Assembly (NCBI RefSeq): GCF_907164555.1
Contig: NZ_CAJQZC010000007.1
Span: 124,001-188,000, forward strand
DNA: 64,000 bases
Direction of reading: 5' to 3'
Origin: Paraburkholderia saeva
GTDB taxonomy: Bacteria > Pseudomonadota > Gammaproteobacteria > Burkholderiales > Burkholderiaceae
The first letter of the stretch is position 1; each line of letters opens with the position of its first letter. Below, piece after piece: positions 15,736 to 25,142 of this stretch. Made by a program: the position numbers and the translations under genes. A model generated the notes under the pieces. It was not told the origin of the DNA. It saw nothing but the letters and a program-made list of their open reading frames with translations, and did not search any database.

Positions 15736-18222
15736 ATGCAGAACAATTCCCAAGTCCTCGCTAGCGCGCTGGCGCATCATCAGGTTGGTCAGCTGGCCGA
15801 AGCGCGGGCGCTGTACGGACAGATTCTGCAGACCGAGCCAGGCAATCCGGACGCGCTGCATTTTCTGGGGCTGCTCGCGTGTCAGCTGGGTCAGCACGAT
15901 GCAGGTATCGGACTGATGGAGAAGTCGATCGCGGCGCATCCGAACGCGATCTACTACAACAACATCGGCAACATGCTGGGCCAGAAGGACCGGCTCGCGG
16001 ATGCAATCGAGGCCTATCGACGCGCGGTCGGGCTGAAGCAGGATTATCCCGAGGCGCACAACAACCTCGGCAACGCGCTGCGCGAAGCGAAGCAGCCGGA
16101 GGCGGCAATGGCGAGTTGCATGCTTGCCATTGCGCAGCGTCCGGGCTATGCGGAAGCGCACAACAATCTCGGCAACGCGCAGCAGGATATCGGCGAACTG
16201 GAAGCAGCCGCGGCGAGCTACAGAGAGGCGATCCGCCTTAACCCGGATTACGCGGAAGCGCACAACAACCTCGGCAACGTTCTGCGTGCACAGGACAAGA
16301 TGGACGACGCGATCGCCAGTTATCGCGCGGCTGTGGCGCTTAAACCCGATCTGCGGATTGCACACCACAGTCTCGGTCTGCTGCTGAAAGCGCGGGGCGA
16401 GCCGGAGGAAGCGATCCGCAGCCTGCGCCACGCGCTCGACCCGAACGACGCCGATGCACACAACAGCATCGGCACCGTGCTGCGCGACATCGGCGATCTG
16501 GATGCGGCACTCACGCACTTCGATACTGCGATCGCGCTGCGGCCGGACTTCGCGGAAGCGCATTGCAACCGCGGCAGCGTGCTGCGGCGTCAAAGCCGGT
16601 TCGAGGAGTCGGTGGAAAACTGCATCCGCGCGATCGAACTCGCGCCGACACTCGCCGAGGCATACAACAGCCTTGGCATCGCGTACTACGGTCTCGACAG
16701 ACTCGAAGCCGCGACGCTGAGCCACAAACACGCGATCGAACTCGACCCGAACAACGCGGACGCGTATCACAACCTCGGCGTCGTTCTGCTGAAGCACGAC
16801 AAGCCGCACGAAGCGCTCGAAAGCTGCCACAAGGCGCTCGAACTCGCCGACGTCTCCGCGCCGATGTACATCAGCCTCGGCGATATCCTGCGCGCACTCG
16901 GCGATCTCGACGGCGCGATCGACGCCTACCTGAAGGCGCTGCCGCTCGACCCCGATCCGGTGCAGACGTACAACCGTCTGCTGTTCAGCCTTGCAGGCTC
17001 CGCGAAGTTCGATGCCGACGCCTATCTGAAGCATGCGCGCCGCTTCGGCGAATTAATGTCGATGGGCGTGAAGCCGTATGTCCATACGCCCTCGCATGAT
17101 GGCTCGCGTCTACGCGTGGGCATTGTGTCGGGCGACCTGCGCGCGCACCCGGCGGGCATTTTCCTCGAGAGCGTGTTCCGCTACGTGAACCCCGCGCGCG
17201 TGGATCTGGTTGCTTACGCAACGTATACGCTCGAAGACGAAGTCACCGCGCGTCTCAAACCGCACTTCAGCGCGTGGCGTGTGCTCGATGGCCTGAAAAC
17301 AGAAGAAGCGGCACGGGTGATCCGCGAGGACAGGATCGACGTGCTGGTCGACCTGTCCGGCCATACAGCGTACACAGGCCTGCCGATTTTCGCGTGGAAG
17401 CCGGCGCCGGTTCAGGTGAGCTACCTCGGCTTCTTTGCCTCGACGGGCAGCGAGTCGATCGACTACTTCCTCGGCGACCGGTACGTGCTGCCGCCTGGCG
17501 AAGAATCACAGTTCGTCGAAAAACCGTGGCGCCTGCCGGACAGCTATCTGTGCTTCACGCCGCCTGTCGACGATGTGAAGGTCGGCCCGCTGCCGATGCT
17601 CGCCAACGGCGGCGCGGTGACGTTCGGCTGCTTTGGCAAGCTGATGAAGGTGAGCGATGAGGTCGTCGCGCTGTGGTCGCGTCTGCTGCATGCGGTGCCG
17701 GGTTCGCAGCTCTTCCTGAAGTCGCATGGTCTCGACACGAAGGGCGCGCAACTCACCACGCACAGGCGCTTCGCAGCGCATGGCATCGACGCTTCGCGGT
17801 TGATTCTTGAAGGCGCATCGCTTCGCCCCGAATATCTCGCGACATACAACCGCGTCGATATCGTGCTGAGTCCATTCCCGTATCCGGGCGGCACGACGAC
17901 GGCGGAAGCGTTGTGGATGGGCGTGCCGGTGCTGTGCATGAAGGGCGACCGCTTCCTCACGCACATCTGCGAAAGCCTGTTGCAGACCGCAGATCTCGCC
18001 GACTGGATCGCCGTCGACGAGGAAGACTATCTCGCCAAAGCCATCGCTTTTGCATCCGATCCGCAGAAGCTGGCGGCGATGCGCGCGGGGCTTCGCGAGC
18101 ATGTGCTGGCGTCGCCGTTGTGCGACGCGCCGCGCTTTGCGAAGAATCTCGAGGACGCGTTTCACGGTATGTGGGCGCGACATGTCGAAAACACGAAGGA
18201 AGTTGCGCCTTATGCCGACTGA
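15736..18222 (+). CDS. TPR-GT41 protein glycosyltransferase, copy 3 (long TPR array)
   Basis: An 828-residue GT41 enzyme with about twelve TPR units (residues 10-420), many ending in the A-H-N-N-L-G-N signature. The GT41 domain has VGIVSGDLRAHPAGIF near 459, DLSGHTAYTGL near 536, FGCFGKLMKV near 632 and PFPYPGGTTTAEALWMG near 714. ATG 15736 is used; an in-frame TTG at 15682 follows the previous stop immediately but has no ribosome site. The 3' end overlaps the next GT41 gene by 11 bp. It is closest in plan to copy 4, pointing to tandem duplication. Confidence 0.9.
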   Translation: MQNNSQVLASALAHHQVGQLAEARALYGQILQTEPGNPDALHFLGLLACQLGQHDAGIGLMEKSIAAHPNAIYYNNIGNMLGQKDRLADAIEAYRRAVGLKQDYPEAHNNLGNALREAKQPEAAMASCMLAIAQRPGYAEAHNNLGNAQQDIGELEAAAASYREAIRLNPDYAEAHNNLGNVLRAQDKMDDAIASYRAAVALKPDLRIAHHSLGLLLKARGEPEEAIRSLRHALDPNDADAHNSIGTVLRDIGDLDAALTHFDTAIALRPDFAEAHCNRGSVLRRQSRFEESVENCIRAIELAPTLAEAYNSLGIAYYGLDRLEAATLSHKHAIELDPNNADAYHNLGVVLLKHDKPHEALESCHKALELADVSAPMYISLGDILRALGDLDGAIDAYLKALPLDPDPVQTYNRLLFSLAGSAKFDADAYLKHARRFGELMSMGVKPYVHTPSHDGSRLRVGIVSGDLRAHPAGIFLESVFRYVNPARVDLVAYATYTLEDEVTARLKPHFSAWRVLDGLKTEEAARVIREDRIDVLVDLSGHTAYTGLPIFAWKPAPVQVSYLGFFASTGSESIDYFLGDRYVLPPGEESQFVEKPWRLPDSYLCFTPPVDDVKVGPLPMLANGGAVTFGCFGKLMKVSDEVVALWSRLLHAVPGSQLFLKSHGLDTKGAQLTTHRRFAAHGIDASRLILEGASLRPEYLATYNRVDIVLSPFPYPGGTTTAEALWMGVPVLCMKGDRFLTHICESLLQTADLADWIAVDEEDYLAKAIAFASDPQKLAAMRAGLREHVLASPLCDAPRFAKNLEDAFHGMWARHVENTKEVAPYAD

Positions 18223-20698
18223 GTCAACTTTGCTTGACGGACCTTCACTACTCGAGACGGCCCTGGCGCACCACCGGGTAGGGCAGCTGGGCGAAGCCCG
18301 CGTGCTTTACGGACAGATTCTACAATCGGAGCCGGGTCATCCGGATGCACTGCATTTTCTCGGGCTGCTTGCCTGCCAGATGGGCCAGCACGATGCGGGT
18401 CTAGCGCTGATCGAGCAGTCGATTGACTCGCACCCGAACGGGATTTACTACAACAACTTCGGTAACATGCTGCGCGAGAAGGGCCGACTTGTCGAGGCGA
18501 TAGAAGCCTACCGCCGCGCCGTGGCCCTCGACCCAGGCTACCCCGAAGCGCACAACAACCTTGGCAATGCGCTGCGCGAGGCGAACCAGCCTGACGCCGC
18601 GATGCGCAGTTGCGCGCAGGCGATCGCGTTGAATCCCGATTACGCCGAGGCCTACAACAACCTCGCCAATGCGCTGCAGGATCTCGGCGATCTCGAAGCA
18701 GCTTCGCAGAGCTACAGCAGGGCGATCGAATTACACCCCGATTACGCCGAAGCGCACAACAACCTCGGTAACGTGCTGCGCGCCCAGAACCTGCCCGACG
18801 CAGCGATAGCGAGTTACCGCCGGGCGGTTGCACTGAAACCAGGCTTGCGTACGGCGCACTTCAACCTCAGCGTGCTGCTCAACGCGAACGGGCAACAGGA
18901 CGAGGCGATCCGCAGCCTGCGCACCTCGCTTGATCCCGACGATGCGAACGCGCACAACAACTTCGGCATCCTGCTGCGCGACATTTGTGATTTTGAAAGC
19001 GCGCTTACGCATTTCGACAAGGCGCTTGCGCTCAAGCCGGATTTTGCCGAGGCGCACTGCAATCGTGGCAACGCGTTGAGACGGCTGAACCGTTTTGAGG
19101 AAGCCGTGCATAGCAGCCTGCGTGCGCTCGAACTCGATCCGGCGCTGGCCGAGGCACATAACGTCCTCGGCAGCGCGTATTTGGGGTTGAGCCAGCATGA
19201 GACTGCCGTGTTGCACCTTCGGCGCGCCACTGAACTCGATCCCGCCAATAGCGACGCGCACCACCACCTGGCATGGGCTTACTTCGCACTGGGCGAACCG
19301 GGCGAAGCGATGGAGAGTTGTCGCGCGGCGTTGTTGCTGGCACCTGGCGATGCGCGCATGTTCCTCACGCTTGGCGATATCCTGCGTGGTCTTGGCGATC
19401 TCGTGGGCGGATCGGCAGCATACCGTCAGGCGCTCGAAATCAACCCGGGTCTTGAGGGCGCGCATCAAGGGCTGATCTTCAGTTCGGCAAGCGCGGCGTG
19501 CGAGCCACCTGAGACGTTGGTTCTTGATGCGCGCCGATATGGCGAATACGTCACGGGGCAAGTCCGGCAGTTTCAGCACACAACGCAACGGAACATGGGC
19601 CCTTTGCGAATCGGCTTCGTTTCTGGCGATCTGAGGGAGCACCCCGTCGCGGTGTTTCTGGAGAGCGTACTCGCTCAACTGGACCCGGCGCGCGTGGAAC
19701 TGTTTGCTTATGCGACACACCCGGACGAAGACGCTATGACCGCACGTCTGAAGCCGCAATTTGCGCGCTGGTCCCAGGTGTCCGGTATGACCGACGAGAC
19801 GATGGCCCACAGGATCTACGACGACGATATCCATATCCTGCTCGATCTCGCCGGCCACACTTCGCACAACCGGCTGGGCGTTTTCGCATGGAAGCCGGCA
19901 CCTGTGCAGGCGAGCTGGCTCGGCTTCTTCGCAACAACCGGCGTCGAAGCGGTCGACTACATTCTCGGTGACCGTCACGTTCTGCGGCTCGGGGAAGAAT
20001 CGCACTTCGTCGAAAAGCTGTGGCGCCTGCCGGATAGTTACCTCTGCTTCACGCCACCACAAACGGAAATTGCGGTGGGTCCGCTGCCGATGCTGGCCAA
20101 TGGTGTCGTGACGTTTGGCTGCCTGAACAATATCGGCAAGATCGGCGATGAGGTTGTCGCCCTGTGGTCGCGCGTGCTGCATGCTGTGCCGGGCTCGCGT
20201 CTGCTTCTCAAGGCGTCGCAGCTCGATCAGGCGATTCTGCGCGGTGACGTTATCATGCGTTTCGCGAGACGCGGGATTGATGCGGCGCGTCTGATTCTGG
20301 CCGGACGAAGCAGTCGCGATGCGCATCTCAATGCGTTCAATCAAATCGACATCGCGCTCGATCCGTTTCCCTATCCTGGTGGCACAACAAGCGTCGAAGG
20401 ACTCTGGATGGGCGTGCCGGTACTGACGCGACAGGGAGATCGCTTTCTGTCGCACGTCGGCGAAAGCATCGTGAATACGGCCGGGCTGCCGGACTGGGTC
20501 GCCCGCGATAACGACGACTACGTCGAGAAAGCCGTCGCATTCTCGTCCGATCCTGCGCGCCTCGCGTCGTTGCGTGCCGGTTTGCGGCAGCAGCTTGTGG
20601 CATCTCCACTTTGCGATGCGCCGCGTTTCGCGCGCAACCTCGAAGATGCATTCGAGGACATGTGGAATGCATTCGCAGCAACCGCGGTGGCAACGTGA
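18212..20698 (+). CDS. TPR-GT41 protein glycosyltransferase, copy 4 (long TPR array)
   Basis: An 828-residue paralogue of copy 3, also with about twelve TPR units. GT41 blocks are IGFVSGDLREHPVAVF near 465, DLAGHTSHNRL near 545, FGCLNNIGKI near 634 and PFPYPGGTTSVEGLWMG near 718. The ATG at 18212 has a GAAGGA ribosome site and starts 11 bp inside the preceding gene; longer in-frame extensions run inside copy 3 and are not used. It is the last gene of the operon, followed by a bidirectional terminator and then the convergent fliT-fliD-fliC genes. Confidence 0.9.
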   Translation: MPTESTLLDGPSLLETALAHHRVGQLGEARVLYGQILQSEPGHPDALHFLGLLACQMGQHDAGLALIEQSIDSHPNGIYYNNFGNMLREKGRLVEAIEAYRRAVALDPGYPEAHNNLGNALREANQPDAAMRSCAQAIALNPDYAEAYNNLANALQDLGDLEAASQSYSRAIELHPDYAEAHNNLGNVLRAQNLPDAAIASYRRAVALKPGLRTAHFNLSVLLNANGQQDEAIRSLRTSLDPDDANAHNNFGILLRDICDFESALTHFDKALALKPDFAEAHCNRGNALRRLNRFEEAVHSSLRALELDPALAEAHNVLGSAYLGLSQHETAVLHLRRATELDPANSDAHHHLAWAYFALGEPGEAMESCRAALLLAPGDARMFLTLGDILRGLGDLVGGSAAYRQALEINPGLEGAHQGLIFSSASAACEPPETLVLDARRYGEYVTGQVRQFQHTTQRNMGPLRIGFVSGDLREHPVAVFLESVLAQLDPARVELFAYATHPDEDAMTARLKPQFARWSQVSGMTDETMAHRIYDDDIHILLDLAGHTSHNRLGVFAWKPAPVQASWLGFFATTGVEAVDYILGDRHVLRLGEESHFVEKLWRLPDSYLCFTPPQTEIAVGPLPMLANGVVTFGCLNNIGKIGDEVVALWSRVLHAVPGSRLLLKASQLDQAILRGDVIMRFARRGIDAARLILAGRSSRDAHLNAFNQIDIALDPFPYPGGTTSVEGLWMGVPVLTRQGDRFLSHVGESIVNTAGLPDWVARDNDDYVEKAVAFSSDPARLASLRAGLRQQLVASPLCDAPRFARNLEDAFEDMWNAFAATAVAT

Positions 20699-20743
20699 TG
20701 CGTTGCAAGCGGAGGAAGCCGAAAGGTATCCGTTGAACGGAAA

Positions 20744-20776
20744 CGAAAAAAAAGCCGCATCGCTGCGGCTTTCTTA
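20744..20776. terminator. Bidirectional intrinsic terminator between the GT41 operon and fliT
   Basis: A 9-bp stem AAAGCCGCA/TGCGGCTTT (20751-20759 with 20764-20772) and a 4-nt loop. A-rich sequence on the left gives a T-run on the minus strand and TTTCTT follows on the plus strand, so it can stop both convergent transcripts. Confidence 0.85.
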
Positions 20777-20876
20777 ATATGACTTAAAGATCCCACATTT
20801 TGTCATGCGGTGTCCGTTGTGTTACCCCGTGTTTATTCTTTGCTGACCTGTGGTGGCTGATACTTTGGCTATTGCG

Positions 20877-21173
20877 TTACAGCATGCCCGTGCGGTGATA
20901 CAGGCTGACCGACTCGATGCGTTTCAGCGCCGCGCCATGCTGGGCAGCGAGACGGTCATGGCCGTTGCGGATGTACTCCCTGATCGACGCGTCGATGCGC
21001 TGGATGGCGCGGATCGTTTCGAGTGCCTGCGGGGTTTGCGTCGGGCTCAGCGACATCAGGAGCGGAGAACGTTCTTCTGCCAGTGCAGACGCACGCACCC
21101 AGTCGTCTTCTGCCACGGCGGTTTCGATTGCCTGGGTCAATCCAAGCGCGCGGTTCAGCGTATCGTCTGTCAT
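20877..21173 (-). CDS. fliT: Flagellar export chaperone FliT
   Basis: A 98-residue mostly helical protein, the usual size for FliT, immediately downstream of fliD. FliT is the cytoplasmic export chaperone for the cap protein FliD and, in enteric bacteria, also inhibits FlhDC. The helix-rich sequence with an ERSPLLMSL segment near residue 35 and position directly after fliD support the call; sequence conservation of FliT is low. The ATG follows a GGACGGAAAGA ribosome site, 29 bp after the fliD stop. Confidence 0.8.
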   Translation of the reverse strand: MTDDTLNRALGLTQAIETAVAEDDWVRASALAEERSPLLMSLSPTQTPQALETIRAIQRIDASIREYIRNGHDRLAAQHGAALKRIESVSLYHRTGML

Positions 21174-21202
21174 TCTTTCCGTCCTGATGATCCGTCTGGC
21201 GA

Positions 21203-22618
21203 CTAGCTTTTGTTCATCGTGCCAGTGTTGTTCGCGCCGCCGAACAGCTGCGTGAGGTACGCCGTGTTGTTCTGCGTCTCCGCCATCAGCGTGTTCAACG
21301 CCGTGAACTGCGCGTTGTATTGGGCGGTCAGCGTGTTCTGATAGTCCGTCAGCGCCGTTGCCTGATCCGAAAGACTGGAGAGGTCGCTGTTCAACGACGC
21401 CGTACGCTGGTCGATCGTGCCGCTCGATTCGACGTACGTGTTCACGAACGTATTGAGCGTCTGGCCGATGCCGTTCGTCGTATTGAAAATACCCTGAATC
21501 GCAGGGCTGTTGGCGGTCACAGCTGAAGTGAGGGCAGCCTGGTCGACGGACATCGTGCCGTCCGGCTGCAGGTCGATACCGATCGACGAAAGGCTGAACG
21601 TGCTACCGCCCGTTGTCACGCCGCCGCTGATCAGGCTCGCGAGACCGTTGTTGATCGAGTTGAGCATCGAGTCGCCGAGCAGTGTGCCGGCCTGCCCACT
21701 CGTAGTGTCGTAGCCGGACAGCCCCGACGCTGTGGTGACGTAGTTGTTGTACGCCGTGACGAAGTTGGTGATCGCGGTCGTGGTTGCGGTCGGATTAGTT
21801 GCAACGGTCACAGTCTGCGGCGTGCCAACGGCAGCGGCCGTCAGGTTCAGCGTCACGCCCGTCAGTGCACCCGTAATGGTATTGCTGGCGCTTGTCGCGG
21901 CGTTGCCGTCGATGCTGAACGCTGCATCCTGAGCGGCTGTCACCGTCGTGTAGCCGGAAGAATTCAGTTTCGAATTCAGACCGCTGCCCGCCGTCACCGA
22001 GACGGTGTTTGCCGCACCCGTCGCCGTCGACTGGATGACCAGATGCTGTCCGTCCGTCGATGTGATGACCGATGCCGACACGCCCGGATTGCTCGACGAC
22101 GTATTGATCTGGCTTGCGATGTCCGAGAGCGACATGCCCGACGTCACGTTGAGCGACATCGAACCCGTGCTGCCAAGACCGATGGTCAGCGTGCCGCTGC
22201 CGATCGTGTCACTGCTGGTGAACGCCTGCGAAGAAAGCTTGTTGGCCGTCGCGATTTGCGTCACGTTGACCGTGTAGTTGCCGGCGGTTGCGCCGGTGGT
22301 CGTCGTTGCCGAGATCGCGGTGCTGCTGGTGGTGGCCGAGACGGCCGACAACGTGGAGCCGTCTGCAAGCCCACTCAGCGAGGTCTGCAGTGCTGCCAGC
22401 GCCGACTTGATCGAACCGATGGCCGATATTTCCGCGTTATCGAGCGACTGCTTGTTCACAATCGTTGCGTTTTGACCCGCTGTTTTCGCGGTGACGAGTG
22501 CAGACACGAGCGAGTCGACATCGAGCGTCGACTTGGTCGAACCGCTGATGATGGACTGTGCCGCCGATGCAAGCAGACTGCTTACGTCGGTTGAAGATGA
22601 AGACGCCGTCGTGGTCAT
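21203..22618 (-). CDS. fliD: Flagellar filament capping protein FliD
   Basis: A 471-residue hook-associated protein 2. FliD forms the pentameric cap at the filament tip that folds and inserts flagellin. Ser/Thr/Ala-rich composition, absence of cysteine, an N-terminal VDSLVSALVTAKTAGQ segment and a C-terminal helical YNAQFTALNTLMAETQNN segment are typical. A repeat-like Thr/Ser-rich middle may offer glycosylation sites. It is preceded by fliC and followed by fliT; no clear promoter of its own was found in the 182-bp gap, so read-through from fliC is possible. Confidence 0.92.
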   Translation of the reverse strand: MTTTASSSSTDVSSLLASAAQSIISGSTKSTLDVDSLVSALVTAKTAGQNATIVNKQSLDNAEISAIGSIKSALAALQTSLSGLADGSTLSAVSATTSSTAISATTTTGATAGNYTVNVTQIATANKLSSQAFTSSDTIGSGTLTIGLGSTGSMSLNVTSGMSLSDIASQINTSSSNPGVSASVITSTDGQHLVIQSTATGAANTVSVTAGSGLNSKLNSSGYTTVTAAQDAAFSIDGNAATSASNTITGALTGVTLNLTAAAVGTPQTVTVATNPTATTTAITNFVTAYNNYVTTASGLSGYDTTSGQAGTLLGDSMLNSINNGLASLISGGVTTGGSTFSLSSIGIDLQPDGTMSVDQAALTSAVTANSPAIQGIFNTTNGIGQTLNTFVNTYVESSGTIDQRTASLNSDLSSLSDQATALTDYQNTLTAQYNAQFTALNTLMAETQNNTAYLTQLFGGANNTGTMNKS

Positions 22619-22735
22619 GCGGATGCTCCGTTCGTCGATGCGGAAAAAGTCAGATCAAAACTATCGGTTGATACGGCGCGTAGAAACGCGTTGTGGGAGG
22701 CATGCCCCCCACTGGTCCAGCCGGTATTCGTTGCG

Positions 22736-22759
22736 GGAGCCGCGTTCGGCTGCGGCTCC
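22736..22759 (-). terminator. GC-rich hairpin downstream of fliC
   Basis: An 8-bp perfect stem GGAGCCGC/GCGGCTCC with an 8-nt loop, 42 bp after the fliC stop. No T-run follows on the minus strand, so it may stabilise the fliC message or attenuate rather than end transcription into fliD. Confidence 0.45.
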
Positions 22760-22800
22760 TGCAATGCGGCGTTGTACGGCACGCCGCCCTTCAGTCAGTC

Positions 22801-23619
22801 TTACTGGAGAAGCTTCAGAACTTGTTGCGGCTGCGAGTTTGCTTGAGCCAGCACCGAGATACCCGCTTGTTGCAGCACTTGAGCCTTCGACAGGTTCGCC
22901 GTTTCCGACGCGAAGTCTGCGTCGGTGATCTGCGAACGCGCTGCGCTCATGTTCGTCGCTTGCGTGGTCGTCGTCGTGATGGCGGCTGTCATCGTGTTTT
23001 GCGTTGCGCCGAGCGTTGCCTGGAAGGTATTGACGCTTGCCAGTGCCGTATCGATCAGGCCCATCGCCGTCTGTGCCAGCGCTGCCGTCGAGACGCTCAG
23101 TGCCGTCACGCCCAGACCCGTTGCATTCCACACCGTTGCGCCGAACGATGCCGTGATTTGCTGACCAGCGAATGCGCCGATCTGGAACGTCACGTTACCT
23201 GCGCCCGACAGGACTGCCTTGCCGTTGAACGTCGTTTGAGCTGCAACACGGGTAATTTCCGTGATACGCGCCTGCACTTCCGAGTCCAGGTTAGCGAGTG
23301 CCTTCGAATCCAGCGAGCCGTCGCCTGCTTCCACCGCCAGCTGACGGATACGTTGCAGGTTGTCGACCGTCGATTGCAGCGCGCCGTTGGTCGTTTGAAC
23401 CATCGACACTGCGTTGTTCGCGTTTGCTGCGCCTTGGGTCAGCGCATTGATCGACGCCGTTTGCGACGTTGCAATTGCGTTACCTGCCGCATCATCAGCA
23501 GCCGTGTTCACGCGCTTGCCCGACGACAGACGGTTAATGGCCTGCGACAGAGCGCTTTGCGAGCCATTGAGGTTGTTCTGTGCAGTCAGCGACAGAATGT
23601 TGGTGTTGATATTCAGCAT
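22801..23619 (-). CDS. fliC: Flagellin FliC
   Basis: A 272-residue filament subunit. The conserved N-terminal D0/D1 region (MLNINTNILSLTAQNN, LSSGKRVNTAADDAAG) and C-terminal D0 (ADFASETANLSKAQVLQQAG, ending PQQVLKLLQ) are intact; the central variable domain is short, so D2/D3 are largely absent. Ser/Thr-rich stretches in the middle and an AAITTTTTQA run near residue 215 are candidate O-glycosylation sites for the nearby GT41 enzymes. The ribosome site GAGGAAAC precedes ATG 23619. A sigma-28 promoter lies about 90 bp upstream. Confidence 0.97.
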   Translation of the reverse strand: MLNINTNILSLTAQNNLNGSQSALSQAINRLSSGKRVNTAADDAAGNAIATSQTASINALTQGAANANNAVSMVQTTNGALQSTVDNLQRIRQLAVEAGDGSLDSKALANLDSEVQARITEITRVAAQTTFNGKAVLSGAGNVTFQIGAFAGQQITASFGATVWNATGLGVTALSVSTAALAQTAMGLIDTALASVNTFQATLGATQNTMTAAITTTTTQATNMSAARSQITDADFASETANLSKAQVLQQAGISVLAQANSQPQQVLKLLQ

Positions 23620-23709
23620 TTGTTTCCTCGTTTGGAAAACGCCATGTAATTAGGCTGGTTCGGGTTCGGCGTAGCGCGTTTGACGAGTGGCGCTGCCCGC
23701 CTTTCCTGG

Positions 23710-23737
23710 TTGTCGGCGGCACGCGAACAAAACTTTA
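23710..23737 (-). promoter_or_regulatory. Sigma-28 (FliA) promoter of fliC
   Basis: On the minus strand TAAA(GTTTT) is followed after 16 bp by GCCGACAA, close to the FliA consensus TAAAGTTT/GCCGATAA. The spacing is the same as at the flgM promoter in this window. It predicts a leader of roughly 80-85 nt before fliC. Confidence 0.85.
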
Positions 23738-23869
23738 GGGGCTGGAGATAAAAGAGGGTGGGAACGGGACCTCCGCCTGCTGGCCGAAAGCCCGGAGAGG
23801 GGCACCCTGTGCGGATCCGCGAGGCAGCGTATGCTTGTCGGTCCGGACGCATTTCCCCTGGGAGAAGTC

Positions 23870-24814
23870 ATGCAAAAACGCAATATTGGGACGTCGCAGA
23901 TACAGGTCGCACCACTGGTTTTCGGCGGAAACGTGTTCGGCTGGTCCGCCGACGAAGCCACTTCGTTCTCGATTCTCGACGCCTTCGTCGACGCCGGGCT
24001 CGACTTCATCGACACCGCCGACGTCTATTCAGCGTGGGTGCCGGGACACCAGGGCGGCGAGTCGGAAACGATCATTGGCAAGTGGCTGAAGCAGGGCGGG
24101 AAGCGCGACAGGATCGTGCTCGCGACCAAGGTGGGCATGCTCGGCGCGCGAAAAGGACTGTCGGGCGGCAACATCCAGGCGGCAGTCGAAGACTCGTTGC
24201 GCCGCCTTCAAACCGATTACATCGACGTGTATTTTTCGCATCTCGACGACTCGGACATGCCGCTTGCCGAGACACTCGGCGCCTACCAGCGCCTGATCGA
24301 GGCCGGCAAGGTGCGGGTGATCGGCGCGTCCAACTATAGCGGCGCGCGTATCGAAGAGGCGCTTGCGGTCGCGCAGCAGCACGGTTTGCCGAAGTATCAG
24401 CTGTTGCAGCCCGAGTACAACCTGTATGATCGCGCTCCGTACGAAACCGGGATCGAGCCCGTTGCGCTTGCGCACCGGCTGGGGGTCGTGACGTATTACA
24501 GCCTTGCGAGCGGCTTTCTGTCGGGCAAATACCGCTCGAAGGCGGACCTCGGGAAAAGCAGCGCCCGCGGCAGCCGGGTCGAGAAATACCTGGACGAACG
24601 CGGCCTCGGAATCCTGAAAGCGCTCGATGAAGTCGCCGGCGGGCACGACAGCACGCCCGCGACGGTTGCGCTTGCGTGGCTGATCGCGCGTCCGGGCGTG
24701 ACGGCGCCGATTGCCAGCGCGACCTCGGTCGACCAGCTGAAAAGCCTGGTCGCGGCGGTCCACCTGAGGCTCACGGATGCCGATATCCGCCGGCTGAACG
24801 ACGCAAGTGCCTGA
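23870..24814 (+). CDS. Aldo/keto reductase
   Basis: A 314-residue NADPH-dependent oxidoreductase of the AKR superfamily (general stress/YajO-like group). It shows DTADVYS (catalytic Asp and Tyr) near residue 50, the catalytic lysine in ATKVG near 86, the histidine in YFSHLDDSD near 120, and a late coenzyme block (PIASATSVDQL near 285). ATG 23870 with GGGAGAAG before it is preferred; an upstream in-frame ATG at 23687 would run through the fliC promoter. The gene is divergent from fliC and looks unrelated to motility. Confidence 0.9.
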   Translation: MQKRNIGTSQIQVAPLVFGGNVFGWSADEATSFSILDAFVDAGLDFIDTADVYSAWVPGHQGGESETIIGKWLKQGGKRDRIVLATKVGMLGARKGLSGGNIQAAVEDSLRRLQTDYIDVYFSHLDDSDMPLAETLGAYQRLIEAGKVRVIGASNYSGARIEEALAVAQQHGLPKYQLLQPEYNLYDRAPYETGIEPVALAHRLGVVTYYSLASGFLSGKYRSKADLGKSSARGSRVEKYLDERGLGILKALDEVAGGHDSTPATVALAWLIARPGVTAPIASATSVDQLKSLVAAVHLRLTDADIRRLNDASA

Positions 24815-25142
24815 GCGGATTCGTGAAAGTGGTGGTGGGCACGAGTTTTTCCTGATATCATCGGGAGTGAATTGAGATCTTTGCCTGTTTCGTGGTCGAT
24901 TTGTGGTTGAACGTCGGCGGTGAACCGGGCATCAGACGCGGCGCTGCATATGCGTCTGCCCGCGTTCTCGCGGTGAACTCCCCACCTCTCTTTTCCGGCC
25001 TCCGTGGCCGCTTTGCCTCTCGTTTTCGTCCATGGTTTCGTTTGCCTGTTATTGGCCATGAATCGAAACGACCGGAGTGCCGGCGCGTGAGCGGGTTGCC
25101 GCCACGCAATTAACCGTATCAAGCGATTTAGTTAGGAATTAC
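24815..25142. other. Intergenic region upstream of rpsU
   Basis: About 330 bp between the aldo/keto reductase and rpsU. No gene is seen. It should hold the rpsU promoter; an AT-rich stretch at about 24844-24880 is the most promoter-like part, but no clear -35/-10 pair was identified. A TTAGGAAT-type ribosome site lies just before the rpsU start. Confidence 0.4.

Noticed and set aside
22619..22800. Possible FlhDC box before fliD: on the minus strand AACGAATACCG with TATCAA about 50 bp later
   Set aside because: The left half and -10 distance fit, but the right half-site is absent, so it does not meet the pattern of the four accepted sites.
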